This document shows, one piece after another, positions 9,823-21,123 of a stretch of DNA of 64,000 nt. A program made the translations under genes and the position numbers. Origin of the DNA: Trametes villosa. Its lineage: Eukaryota; Basidiomycota; Agaricomycetes; Polyporales; Polyporaceae. A model generated the notes under the pieces. It made no database searches. It saw nothing but the letters and a program-made list of their open reading frames with translations, and was not told where the DNA came from. The DNA lies in assembly GCA_002964805.2 (NCBI GenBank), contig PUDQ02000024.1:806001-870000 (forward strand), read 5' to 3'. The first letter of the stretch is position 1. Each line of letters opens with the position of its first letter.

Positions 9823-12167
9823 CTCGACGGCCGTCTGCGGGCGCGGATCGCGCCCGGGCTGTTCGGTACCCATCCTGCATCCCGGGTAGGGCGCCTCCAC
9901 CAAGAAATGGCGCAGTTCACCGCTTCGCAGCGCTGTGGGTACACATCCTGCTCTTGCTGAGCAGGAAGCTATTTCCTCTGTGGCTTGATGGTTACCAGGT
10001 GGTTCAACGAGTTCCGTGCGCACGGACCTGCCATAACGTATCATAGCCAGCGGTGAGTGGTGGAGGGTGGATCCGCTCGGCTGCGTGGCGCGCCGAGAGT
10101 AAGTCGTGCTCTTCTCCGCTCCCGCTAGCGGCTCGACCGGAAAGTCGTACGGCCGACGGGACGGGGCGCGCATGTCGTTGAGCGCAACGCCTGCATTTGG
10201 TGCATTGTCGCTCGCCCGCGCAGCCCACCTGAGCACGGTGGGCAGAGAGATGTCAACTTCAGGATTTGCGGAGGGCACGCCGTTGACGCCTGAACCTTAT
10301 GGACCGGGTAGCGAGAGTCGGGAGCGCCGAGTCGCGCCAGCTGCGTTTGGCGGATCGTTGGCCGTATCAGCCGTGCACAGAGTGAGCGAAAGTTTAACAC
10401 ACATTTTACTGTGCTGGAGATGCGCTGTTGCTGCGTCAAGCACACGTTTCCGGGATCAGCGGGTGGAGAATCTCACCTTGCAGGCTCTCCGGCTGAGATC
10501 GCACCAAGGGTACCCCGTTTCGGAGACCGGCAGCTATAAAAGCCCTTGAGAGAGTGGGGCTGGTGTAGATACGATACGCCGCAGGCTGTACTCGCAGCGG
10601 TGTGCGATGCGCTGTAATCCGGAGTGTTACTACCCTCTTCTTGTGGGCGCGCCATTCTCCAGGTGTCTGGATCAATGCTGGAGGTTGGCGGTCATCAGCA
10701 ATATGTCGTACGAGATGGTTACAGCACTCACCGGTACGACTGCGCTTGCGTTAAGTGACACCTCGTCGTCTGTCGATGATGATTCTTCGCGCAGACACTC
10801 TCTTTCGGGCAGCCCGGTGGCAACACTGTCCATCCAAAGAGGAGAAACTTGTAATAGTATTGTCTGAGCTCTGGAGAGGAGTATACAACATGATGAAGCG
10901 TTCATTGGGTATTCTGGAAATTTCTGCGTGGAGGTTATGGTCGTCCGGTAGTACTTGTAGTGGCAGTTCTCTTGACATGAGGGCCACCGGCAGAAAGATA
11001 TGTCAGTGGTAGTCGAACCACTGCTTCGTAAATCCGCATCACAATACCGTCGTTCTGGGTCTGGCGAGACTTGTCAAGTCCACGAAATCCGATGTGGAGG
11101 GTCGGTGGGTCGGTGGTGGTGGCAGGAAACAGAGGCTGAGCGCTAAGCGTTTATGCATTACGAGTAAGGTCCGCCGGCGCTTGCCGAGGCGTGCAGTAAC
11201 ATCATCGTACCAGCATGTTGACTCGTAATTCATACTTAGTACTTAAGCTTACCCTCGCATCTGCGTCGAGCTCATCGCGCGGGGCAATGCGGTCAGCAAA
11301 CCTTTGAAGGCGGTATAGACCAGACTTTGGAACTCACTGGTTTTAGCGTAGGCGCCGACCTGGCTTTGTAGCAGCGTAGCAGCCCCGGGATAGCGGACGG
11401 AAGGCGGGCGGAAGAGGTTACCCATCTCCCGCTCTCTCGCCGTCCTCATCGTTTCACGCTATGAACCTTCCCCGAGGGAGGCCATCAATCCATCTAAGAG
11501 CGCAGTGCACGATGCTGTGTCAGCAGCGTAGCAGTCTTCCTTGTGAGTGCGCTGGCGAGTAGGCAATCCCTCCATGCTCACCGCCATCTTACTCAGCTTC
11601 GCCTGGTCAGGGTTCCTGCCTGAATGTCACCGTGCAGTCTGCCAAACGTGCTAATCGGAATGAGTGTAACAATGTGCTCCACACTTGGCTAAACAGAAAG
11701 TGAGATCCAGTGCCACAGTCTGCAGTAAATCCCGTATCCATCTATAGGCGGCAGTGGGGAGTAAACTCCGTGCGGCTGAGCTACGCAAGTAGTCTTCCCA
11801 TCACAAAGCGGAAGCGGCCCATAGCTACACTGGCAGCCTTGTCCGACAAGCCCGCCTCCAGTTCCGGCTCACGCAGAGTGCAAAGAGGGGAGCGGGCCCC
11901 TACCCTCTCGGGAACCTGCAGAGAACGCCGCCGCCATAGCCCGTTTCGTGCATCGAGCTTCTCCGCCCTCTCTTCCTGGTCGCCCCTCTCCTCCGCTCTC
12001 GCTCGCCGTCCTGGACTCGCTCCCTTCCCAGCACCCTCGAATGCTCAAAAGCTACCCCCAGCGACGACGATGTTCCGCAGATACCGACGCCCCGTGTCTC
12101 CCTATCTCCTTCGTCCCGCCCTCCCCCTTAGCCTTGCACCCCTTTCGTTTCACCTTATTCCTTTGCA
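9823..12167. other. Long intergenic region
   Basis: About 2.3 kb with no gene I can support. A perfect TATAAAA at 10535-10541 sits 66 bp before an ATG at 10607, but the 86-codon frame after it has no recognisable features. The last 250 bp before 12168 are pyrimidine-rich, typical of a fungal leader. Confidence 0.45.
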
Positions 12168-13541
12168 ATGGCTGCCATCGTTCCCGCTGTCGCTGCTAAT
12201 GTCACGTACAACCTCGCCCAGGACTTCTCTGGTCAAAACTTCTTCAACGGCTGGGACTTCTACGGCTCATGGGACAACCTCACGCTCAGTAAGCTGTTCA
12301 TGTCTTTCTGCCCTGCGGGGAGTAGTAGTGCTAACATGCGTCTTCATAGGTAACGTGGAGTGGGTAGACCAGCCTACGGCCGCCACGGACCAGCTGGCGT
12401 ACATCAACCAGGCCGGGAACGCGATCCTTCGTGTTGACAACACTACCACCCTCCCCGACAAAGGCCCCGACACCCGCAGGAACACCGTACGTCTCTTGGT
12501 CTCACTTTCAGCCCACCCTCGATCATCTCTAACTCATTCTGTTTAGGTTCGTATTACGACCAAGGACTACTACGACCTCGGCAGCCTGTGGGTCTTCGAC
12601 GCGACGCACGTCCCCTTCGGGTGCACCGTCTGGCCCGCGTTCTGGACGAAGGGCCCCGTCTGGCCGGACAACGGCGAGATCGACATCCTCGAGGCGGTCA
12701 ACCTGATGGACCACAACCAGATGGCGATCCACACGACCGACGGCTGCTCGACCTCGAACGCGATCCAGCAGACGGGCGAGATGGGCGCGGTCGACTGCGC
12801 GAGCAACTCCGGCTGCACCGTCGAGGAGAAGAAGCCCGCGAGCTACGGCGACGCGTTCAACGCAGCCAACGGCGGCGTGTGGGCGACCAAGTTCGACATC
12901 GACGGCATCGCGATCTGGTTCTGGAGCGTCAGTGCCCCCTGTTTGCGTCCCCCTGATGCGCAGCTACTAATGATATCTTAACGGATAGCGCCCCGACGTG
13001 CCCGCGGAGCTCACCGGCGGCAACAAGGTCGTCGACATCTCGAAGTGGGGCACGCCCTCCGCCGCGTTCCCGGTCACGCCTCTCTGCGACCTGACCAAGT
13101 TCTTCACACCCCAGCAGCTCGTCATCGACATCGCCCTCTGCGGCGTCTGGTGCGTCTCTCTCTCCCCCTCCTCACCCCTCACGCCCACTAACCATTGGTG
13201 CGCACAGGGCGGGCCCGACGGGCAACTACCAGCAGACGTGCCCGGGCGTGTGCGATGTGAGCGGCCCGGGAAGCCCCAAGTTCGACAAGGCGTGGTTCGA
13301 GATCCAGTACGTGCGCGCGTACACGACGGGCGTCGTGCCGACCCCGACGCCGAGTGCCTCGAGCGTCGTCGCGAGCGCGACTGTCACCTCGCCCGCGCAG
13401 GGCACCGGCAGCGCGCAGCAGGGCCAGGGCCAGGGCAGCTCGTCGAGCGCGGCGGCTGTCAAGGGGCGCGGTGCCAGCGCGGGCGCGGTCGCGGTCGTGC
13501 TGTCCGTGTTCGCGGGGATGCTCCTTGCGGCGGCGGCGTAA
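12168..13541 (+). CDS. GH16 family beta-glucanase (laminarinase-like), copy A
   Basis: Exons 12168-12288, 12350-12486, 12547-12927, 12989-13149 and 13208-13541, 377 residues. Family 16 enzymes cut mixed or beta-1,3 glucans, either remodelling the fungus's own wall or digesting glucan. The active-site motif GEIDILE carries the catalytic nucleophile, the helper aspartate and the acid/base glutamate. The C-terminus has a Ser/Ala-rich linker, then a hydrophobic tail (AVAVVLSVFAGMLLAAAA) like a GPI-anchor signal. The N-terminus is short: the ATG at 12168 gives only a weak signal peptide, and a stop precedes it in frame, so an upstream exon may be missing. Exon lengths 3 and 4 (381 and 161 nt) match copy B at 19099-20495 exactly. 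Confidence 0.92.
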
Positions 13542-14041
13542 AGCGGCTTTGGCCGGGAAGAAGCCTTGGGAGGGGAACCTGGGAAGAGGCGTTGGAGGCC
13601 TTGCTGGGGCGTTGTGCTGTGAACGAGACTCGATTCGGACTTGCCATTCTCCTTTCATAATCCTGCCACTGACTCCGAACTCACTGATAATACGATACCA
13701 CCACCATTTACTGCCTAGTGACGATTTTTTGATGCGCCTCGATGAGATGTGTTCCCGGACATTCTAGTATACCTTCGTTCCTCACGCTGTCCTTTACGCC
13801 CCTGCTCTACATCTAGATTTTGTATCGAGATTTGGGACTATGCATATGCTGTTGCTGGTAATGATTGTGCGAGAAATCACTGTCCATCCGTAAGCGGATC
13901 CCGCAATGCACGCAACACAGGCGACAGAAGACCAGCATATATACAGACTGTACAGTGTACACTTCATAACGGAGGCTTAGCCCCCGAATCTAGCCTTGAA
14001 CTGCGCGACGCCAACGGCGCCACCGCTCTACATCCGCCTGG
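13542..14041. other. Intergenic between convergent genes
   Basis: 3' flanks of the GH16 gene (+) and the NmrA-like gene (-). Nothing else seen. Confidence 0.5.
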
Positions 14042-15236
14042 CTACAATTCGTTGCGCAGGAGACTGTGATCCTCGAGCGTGTCCCACCTCCACAGCTTCT
14101 GGCCCGGGTTGACGAGTTCGTTATCGTTCTCGGTAAAGTCCGACCAGTTCTCGCCGAAAGCCACCCTGTCAAGTTCACGCACGCGCACATCCGGCGTCAG
14201 CCTCGCCCCCCACTTCACCTCCGCAAACGGGGGTACTCACCGCAAATAGTCGTAGAAATCCCCCGCGCCCCCCTCCCCCCTCAGCCTCTCCTTGACCGCC
14301 TCCAGATCTTGGCTCTGGATCTCGGCGGGCGGGACGCCCTTCACTCGCGCGACGGTGTCGCGGATGTCCTCGAAAGTGAGGTTCGAGCCCGCGACGCGCA
14401 CCTCCTCGGGCACGCTGGGCGCGGTCGCGGGATCGAGCGCGAGCAGCGCGAGGCGTGCGACGGCGCGGCCGATGTCGCGCACGGAGGTGAGCCCGATGCG
14501 CTGCGACGCGGGGCCGTACGGCGTGAAGGTGTTCTTCTGCACGTCTACGCCGACTGCGCGGGCGACATCGTCAGCATGTGGCTGGCCCTCGCGGCTCGGG
14601 AGACGCGATACGTACAGCCAGGGTCGAGGATGATCTCGAGGAATATGCTAACGTAGAGGCGGACGATCTTGGTCCTGCCCGCTGCCAGCGCGCGCGCCTC
14701 CTCCGCGAGCTCGACCTTGCCCGCCCACTCCGCTGCGTTGTAGCCGTCGAACTTCATCTGCCTGTGGTCCCTGCCATGCGCACGCACGCCATCAGCCCAT
14801 CGTGTCTCCGCGCGCGATAGACGTCAGAAAGGACGCTTACAGCCCGAACTCGCTGGGGAAGTACACCTTCGCGCCGCTCCGCGCAGCAGCCGCGCTGAGC
14901 GGGCCGCGGTCGTCCGTGGGGAGGGCGTTCACGACGACGTCGATGCCCGCCAGGGCGCCCTCGAGCGTGGCGACATCGAGCGCGACGAGCTCTGCGCCCT
15001 TCTCCGCGAGCGCCTGTGCCTTGGGCGAGGACGGATCGCGCGTGAAGACACGCACGGTGGGAAAGGACGCGCGGAACTCGGTGAGGAGGACGGTCGCGAT
15101 CGGCCCGCCTGCGTGGTACAAGGGAGGGCTGGGTCAGTGGTGGGCAGTCCTATGCGAACAAGGTGTGGGTCTCACCGACGAGGCCTGTGCCGCCGAGGAC
15201 GGCGATGCTGGCTGTGATACTGGGGTTGGACGCCAT
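14042..15236 (-). CDS. NmrA-like NAD(P)-binding reductase (isoflavone-reductase-like)
   Basis: Exons 15236-15176, 15108-14841, 14761-14616, 14553-14241 and 14165-14042 give 303 residues with all frames kept. The N-terminus has the Rossmann glycine motif VLGGTGLVG, split by intron 1. PSEFGL follows around residue 108, at the place of the conserved PSEFG of the PCBER/isoflavone-reductase/NmrA family. Members are either NADPH-dependent reductases of aromatic compounds or redox-sensing regulators. The catalytic lysine of true PCBER enzymes is not clearly placed, so the activity is open. A TATA-like element lies about 55 bp upstream. Confidence 0.88.
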
Positions 15237-15290
15237 TGCTGAAGAAAGGGTGAAATGAGAGTGATGGTGGATCCCCCTACTGGAGAACCG

Positions 15291-15299
15291 TATTTATGC
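15291..15299 (-). promoter_or_regulatory. TATA-like box of the NmrA-like gene
   Basis: GCATAAATA on the minus strand, about 55 bp before the start codon. Confidence 0.4.
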
Positions 15300-15689
15300 A
15301 CGTCCTCGCCCGCTGCATCTCTAGACGTGGGCGACTTCTGGGGCGATCCTCACTCATGTCAGACACAGTAGCCTCGGCGAGGGGCTCACGACCGACACCT
15401 TGATGACAGAGAGCTCTCGAAGGAGCGCTGCTACTGCTAGTTATGCGCGCTGTGCTGCATTGGGGGCAGGTATGCAATCTTAAGGCGAGATGTCGTTGGT
15501 GCCTCTCTTCACCGCATCGCTGGGAAAATGCTTCCCAATCAACGTCGATCTGTTGCGGGGTGAGAGTACCGTAGAAGGGGAAGCGTAAACGACGCACCGG
15601 AATGCCGAGACAGTCTGCTGCTTCTATCCAGTGTGCATGCGCCATCGCCGAGGGTCGATGGGAATGCTCTTGCGGCGCATTTTATACCA

Positions 15690-16115
15690 ATAGACCACTT
15701 GATCATCAACCAGAACGGGCCGCAGAGCCATCCTCTACCATGAACAGCTCGCGGTCTGGGCCCGGTGCCATCGTTGAGGTCTAGGAGGTCTAGGAGGTCT
15801 AGGAAAGAATGTCCTGTCACAGACGCTGTGGACGTCGAGTGCATTTCCCTTGCTTTACATCAGTTCTACACGGTCGTCACCTGTAAGACGTTTGATCAGT
15901 GAGCACGCCGTGTTTATCATTTCCACCACGTAGAAGTCGCTTACAGATTTTTCTTCCAGCGCCTCGGTACTTATGTATTTGACGCCTTCCTCAAATTTGT
16001 TTCCGAGATGAAGCCGCTGAGCCAGCTGCAGGGAGGGCAGCCCCACCGGTAGACGCGTCGACCGTGTCAGCTAGCTAGACCGTGTTCGAGGACCTCCTCG
16101 AGACGCTGCGTGCCT
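15690..16115 (+). pseudogene. Broken copy of the protein X gene (parent at 29758-30661)
   Basis: Reading on the plus strand, this stretch aligns base by base over much of its length with the minus-strand gene at 29758-30661. It includes the end of exon 1 (QFYT...), the GTGAGCACGCCG donor region of the intron, and the start of exon 2 (FDAFLKFVS). It is inactive: a 9-bp unit (GAGGTCTAG) is present in about three tandem copies at 15776-15803 and each adds a TAG, the acceptor side is shifted in frame, about 27 bp of exon 2 are missing, and a TTGGCC of the parent is TAGACC here. Similarity weakens before 15690 but may begin near 15590. It ends next to the duplicated promoter region of the F-box-like gene. 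Confidence 0.75.
15775..15803. repeat. Tandem 9-bp repeat (about 3 copies)
   Basis: GAGGTCTAG repeated inside the pseudogene; the parent gene has a single GAGGTCAAG there, so the array arose after duplication. Confidence 0.85.
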
Positions 16116-16329
16116 GAGTCGAGGGGTATAGGTGATCGTCTTCCCGCGCTCAAATAGATCACATTCGTAGGCTGCCTGTAGGAGACAAACTTGTCGAGGG
16201 AGTCGCGCCTAAGAGTAGACGCCCACGTCCTCCGCGGTAGCGCGAATTGATGTAGCCACAGCGGAGTCTGAAGCTTTGAAGACCTGAGTGAACCTGGCCA
16301 TCTGGCGTTTGTACCTCGTTTGCACGAAG

Positions 16330-16455
16330 CCTCGAACAATCGCGCCGGCGGGGGCCAACAGACAATGAAGTCCTCATTTGGCCCAGCATAGCCAACATGT
16401 CTGTCGAAGTAAAGCTGATTGTCTGCAGGCGTTGCCGGCTCCGAAGATAAAAACT
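16330..16455. repeat. Duplicated promoter segment, copy A (partner 32520-32640)
   Basis: The minus strand here matches the plus strand at about 32520-32640 (shared GACAGACA/CGTTGGCTATG and GGCCAAATGAG blocks). Both lie just upstream of the two F-box-like paralogs, so the duplication carried the promoter along. A TATA-like GATAAAAAC at 16446-16454 corresponds to GATATAAAC of copy B. Confidence 0.7.
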
Positions 16456-16622
16456 GCAGGTAAGGACTGTACACTGCATCGCTCCTACCCCTGTTTGTAC
16501 TTCACGGCCTCATCCCAACCTATCGTCCTTGAGCTCATCTTCTCCTAGCAGCAGACTCTGCCAAGCATCCCGCACTACCTCTGTCCCGCGCCGGCCTACA
16601 CAAATCCCTCAGACACCCGCAG

Positions 16623-17844
16623 ATGGGTCAGCATTGGCACTTGTACGTACACAAGCTCAACAAACTCGTGCTTCACGACATGCCCATCACCCCTTCAGTT
16701 TCAGCGTCACCTACCGGCAGCACATCGATCCCGAAACGTGGCCCCACTTCAAGCTCGGCCCCATCTTTTTCACCAAGCAGCCGTTTCTTATACGCAGCTT
16801 AGCTCACCCCTACCCAAGGTAATCATCCTCCCCCCTTACTAGTGCTGCGATCCTTTCTCTCATCGCCTATTCTACAGCGTCGAGCTTGAAGGGTACCTTG
16901 CCAACCCCCCTCCCGCCGGGCCCATCGCCCAAAAAGGTCTTATGTCACTCCCGGACGACCTTCTCCACGACCTGCTCGGGCACCGAGATCTCTCGACATT
17001 CGACATCACCTGCCTCGCTGTGACGTGCAAGAAGCTCCTGACGATCTGCGCGGGCCACACGCTGGCACAGTGGAGCACCGCTGCGGCGCCCTGGGCCGCC
17101 AGTCAAGTTGTGTGCCTCGGAGGGTACACCAGCCTCGACGACATGCCGGACGCCCTGCTTAGCCCGGCCACGAAGGACCGGATGCGTGCGGCGAGGATCG
17201 CCAACCGGCCCGCCGACGAAGAAGACTCACCTATTCGCGCGGGCGATGCGATGCGCGAGCTCTTTATCGACGCTGAGGACCAGGGGATCTATCCGGGCAT
17301 CCACCGCTTCCAGGACTTCTTGTACAGGCTCTCGCTGCCCGACCGCCGTCTGTTCGTCGCCGCCGCCGCCGCGCGGTACCCGCAACGCGACGATTGGGCA
17401 CTCTGCAACATCACGAAGCGCCAATATGTTCTCGCAACTAAGCTCGCTGCGCTCAGCGGCTGCCCAGGCGACATGCTGCCTTTCTTGCCGCGCTCCAACG
17501 TCGACCTCGGCACGGCGCTCCTCACGCGGATCTGTTTCTCAACGGACGACAGCATCGCGATGCCGAACGAATCGGTCAGGATACACCAGGGGAAGTGGGT
17601 CGGCGACAAGATCATCATCGACACCGTCGAGAGGGCGTCGTCTAGAACCCCCGGGTGCGTGTGGAAGGACGTGACGGACGAGGTCATCGCAGACATCAAG
17701 GCCATCTACCAGGACTACTTCGATGACGAAGATGACGACTGGGAGAAGGAGCTGACGGAGCAACAAAGCGCCTCCCACCCGTGGTACTTCGGTCGGGATG
17801 ATGACTACCTGCAGAGCTTGTTTACACCCCGCCATACCGCGTAG
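16623..17844 (+). CDS. F-box-like protein of the fungal 'MGQ-W' family, copy A
   Basis: Exons 16623-16642, 16699-16818 and 16878-17844, 368 residues. The 20-nt first exon encodes MGQHWHF, and the second exon starts FSVTYRQ. This N-terminus recalls a large uncharacterised agaricomycete family whose members begin MGQ-W. An F-box-like helix pair follows (LMSLPDDLLHDLLGHRDLS...TCKKLL, about residues 64-96). The C-terminus is acidic (DDEDDDWEKE). I infer a substrate adaptor of an SCF ubiquitin ligase, but no Leu-rich or WD repeats are seen. Copy B at 31210-32423 has identical lengths for exons 1 and 2 (20 and 120 nt). Confidence 0.85.
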
Positions 17845-19098
17845 CATGTACGCGAGGCTGAGCCTACCGCCCCTCAATTCAACCGGTCGCCTTCGGAAGG
17901 GTTTAACGACTATGGCTGGTCACCAAGGTCGTCCTGAAGCATCGCCACTCTCTCTTAACATCTCTCTTATTTTCTCGTTGCTACGTTCGTCGTCGTCACT
18001 ACACGAAAGTTCGATTATCCTGTAGCTCTTCGAGCAGTACCACCGCATTCAATGGCTTCCGGTAGACAAGGATGGTATGCACGTGCCGCTTGCAATACTA
18101 CCGTTACGCGGTGGACCCATGGTTGTGGCGTTGTACACTGATGAGCGCATTCATTTTCAGGGAGGCGTTGTTGAAGCATGGGGCTTCCTGACATTCTGCA
18201 GTACTTTGGCAATGCGGGCTCCATGCGAATATGGAAATGCTGCCGCCGCAATGTTGTCTCGAGTTCGTCGCATCGTCTGACCCCTTTACAGGGCCTTCAG
18301 CTGCGTCGAAACTTGGACACACATCGGCCCCCTATTGCCGGAAATTGTAATCAGGAATTCAGGGCCCGACCGCGCGTTCCGCGTTGCTTTCGGACGGGCA
18401 TCCCGCCCAATGGCCGTCGCGCTCACTCGCTCAAGGTTCTGCGATGGGCAGCGGTGTGGCGAGTTGACATTCGGGGCCTGTCGAAGGAGACTTCGAGGAG
18501 CGCGGGTGCACATGTGGTCAGCGGTCAGCAGGCCTCGTCATCTGCAGGCGAGCAGCACGGCGCGGGGGGAGAAGCTCGAGGACGGCACGGTTCTGGTTGA
18601 AGGCGTGAGAGGGTCGAGCGGGCGAGGCGCCGGGACAGGGGCGCACGAGGCGTTGAGTGCGGGGGCTGTGCAGGATGGGCCAGCCCGATCTGATGGGGGT
18701 GCGCTCCTCCATTCGTCGTCTCCGCTCCGAGCTCGAGCCCTTGCCCATCCCATGCCCTCTCCGTCCTCGACCCGACGATCTTGCCGGCCTCCTCATCCCG
18801 TTCCGACCAATCTCTAAAAATGCGGCGTCTCCACCGCACGAGGCTGCCCCGCCTCTCCCCCCGCTTTCTCCCTCACCCTCCGGTCCCAGAAGGCCTCTCG
18901 GCGTCCCCTGACCTGCGGCCGCTGTTCAAAGCGTCTCGAGTGCTCGAGCCCGCTCAAGCTTTTCACAGGCATTGCATTGCTCATCCCGGCCCCTTCGGAC
19001 GCTCGTGCTAGTATTAATTGGACGCGGAGGCACCTCCTCGCGGTTGAACTTCTCTCCTCCCCGACCCGCGGAAAGGCGCAACCACTTCTCCTCCAATC
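17845..19098. other. Intergenic region upstream of GH16 copy B
   Basis: About 1.25 kb without a supported gene. The last 350 bp are pyrimidine-rich on the plus strand. Confidence 0.5.
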
Positions 19099-20495
19099 AT
19101 GCTCTTCCGGCGATCTCTTGTGCTTGGCACGTCCCTCGCCATGGTGGGCTCCTCCATGGGCTACGATCTTGTCCGGGACTACTCCGGGCAGCACTTCTTC
19201 GACGGATGGGATTACTACGGGTTCTGGGACAACCTGACGCTTAGTGAGTCCCTCGTCTATCGATTGCCTCTCGATCGCTGAACCCGCCCGATTTTTAGGT
19301 CAGGTGTGGTGGGTGAACGAGACTCGCGCCACCTCAGAACACCTCGCATACGTGAACGATGCGGGCAGAGCGGTGATTCGAGTGGACAACACCACGAACC
19401 TGCCCCCAGACATGCCGAATCGTGACACGGTACGTACCATTAATTCCTAGCGTGCAAGCCGCGAGAAATGGACATTGACATTGCTATTCATACAGATCCG
19501 ACTTACGACCAAAGATTCATACGACTATGGCAGTCTCTGGGTCTTTGACGCCACCCACATGCCATACGGCTGCTCCGTCTGGCCCGCGTTCTGGACGAAG
19601 GGCCCGAACTGGCCGTTCGACGGCGAAATCGATATCGTCGAGGGCATCAACCTCATGACGGACAACCAGATGGCGGTGCACACCACGCAGGGCTGCAAGA
19701 CGGACAACAGCATCGTGCAGTCGGGCAAGATCGGCTTCACGGACTGCTCCCAGGGCTCCGGCTGTACGGTGCACGAGACGAAGCCGAACAGCTTCGGCGT
19801 GAACTTTGCGCAGAACGGCGGCGGCGTGTGGGCGACGCAGTACGATGTTGCAGGCGTGTTCATCTGGTACTGGCCCGTGAGTACTCTTTCGTGCTGGGAT
19901 GAGCGGTGGCGGAAATGCTGACACGAATGTCAATAGCGCGCGGAGGTCCCGCAGGAATTGACGAACAACGCGAGCACCATCGACATCTCGCAGTGGGGCA
20001 CCCCGTCTGCGGCCTTCCCGGTGACCCCCGCATGCAACGTCACCCAGTTCTTCACACCCCAACAACTTGTCCTCGATATCGCCCTTTGCGGTGACTGGTG
20101 AGCACATATCTATCCGCCATGTATCGCAATATTCGCTGACGAGCATCTGCGCGTACAGGGCTGGCGTAGAAAGCATCTACAAGGCGTCCTGCCCGGGCAC
20201 CTGCAATGTGACGGGCCCGGGAAGCCCCGCATACGACAACGCGTGGTTCGAGATCAACTACGTGCGCGCGTACACCACTGGGGGCCCCGCACCGACGTCG
20301 ACGAGCGCCTCCGCGACCTCGACCGCTACCGTTATCGCGACAGTGACGGGCACGGGCAGCCCCGGCACAACGGGCACGGACCGCAACAACGGAGGCAGCA
20401 ATGGCGCTATCGCGGACCTCTCGCACGGCGCGAGCATGGGCCTCGTCACGATGCTGCTGTCGATGTGCGCCGGAGTTCTCCTCGCGGCGTGGTGA
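19099..20495 (+). CDS. GH16 family beta-glucanase (laminarinase-like), copy B
   Basis: Exons 19099-19243, 19299-19429, 19496-19876, 19937-20097 and 20159-20495, 384 residues. It begins with a normal signal peptide (MLFRRSLVLGTSLAMVGSSMG). The catalytic motif is GEIDIVE. Conserved cysteines surround the glucan-binding groove, and the C-terminal Thr/Ser linker is followed by a hydrophobic tail like a GPI-anchor signal. It is a close paralog of the gene at 12168-13541, with the same intron positions and phases. Both are likely extracellular or wall-bound glucan hydrolases. The two copies are separated by the NmrA-like, pseudogene and F-box-like loci. Confidence 0.94.
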
Positions 20496-21123
20496 ACATA
20501 CCCCTTAGATCGCCTCGTTGGTGTTTGGGCTGTTGGACCTCGCTCGATTACGATATCTGCTATGTTCCACTAACGATTCCCCGCTACGCGACGTCTCCCG
20601 ACGATGGACTTTTACTTACTGCTTTATAGTGCTCTGACGTACTTCCTTGGGACTTTGAGTGTGCGCGAATTCGAATACGTTCCTGTTGTAGCATTCCGGA
20701 CGACTCCGTGTCAATGCATGATCATGACGCAGAATCTTCGTACTACTTTCAGCTTGGCTTTGCGTCCCGGTCCGAGCGCTCTGCGCTACCCAAGTATGTA
20801 TATACAAAGTATGTATATACATATGGTCCAGTCGGGACGATCTCACTGCGTGTCAGGCGTGGATATACTCGGGCGGATGTGGAGGATAGTCCAGATATAC
20901 TCTGTATAGACTCCATGTATTCGCGGGGCTAGATATAATCCGCATACGCTGCGAATGAAATCAGATTACGCTCACGTGAGACCGACGCGAGACGCGTCTT
21001 GGAGGGAACGCGTGGGCGCCTATGGCCCTTTGACTTTTACCTGGAGCTCACTTGTGCGCGGCGCATACACCCAGGTCGAGCCAGCATTTTCGACAATACA
21101 CGCCTTTCTTTCTCCTTTCCATC
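20496..21123. other. Intergenic region left of the DNA transposon
   Basis: No gene. It holds a 15-bp direct duplication at 20792-20821 and probably the left end of the transposon, although I could not fix its terminal repeat. Confidence 0.45.
20792..20821. repeat. Two tandem copies of a 15-bp AT-rich unit
   Basis: AAGTATGTATATACA occurs twice in a row, perfectly. Confidence 0.9.

Noticed and set aside
15277..15645. Minus-strand frame with a protein-like stretch (GIPVRRLRFPFYG)
   Set aside because: No splice continuation or family match, and its end overlaps the start of the X pseudogene region.
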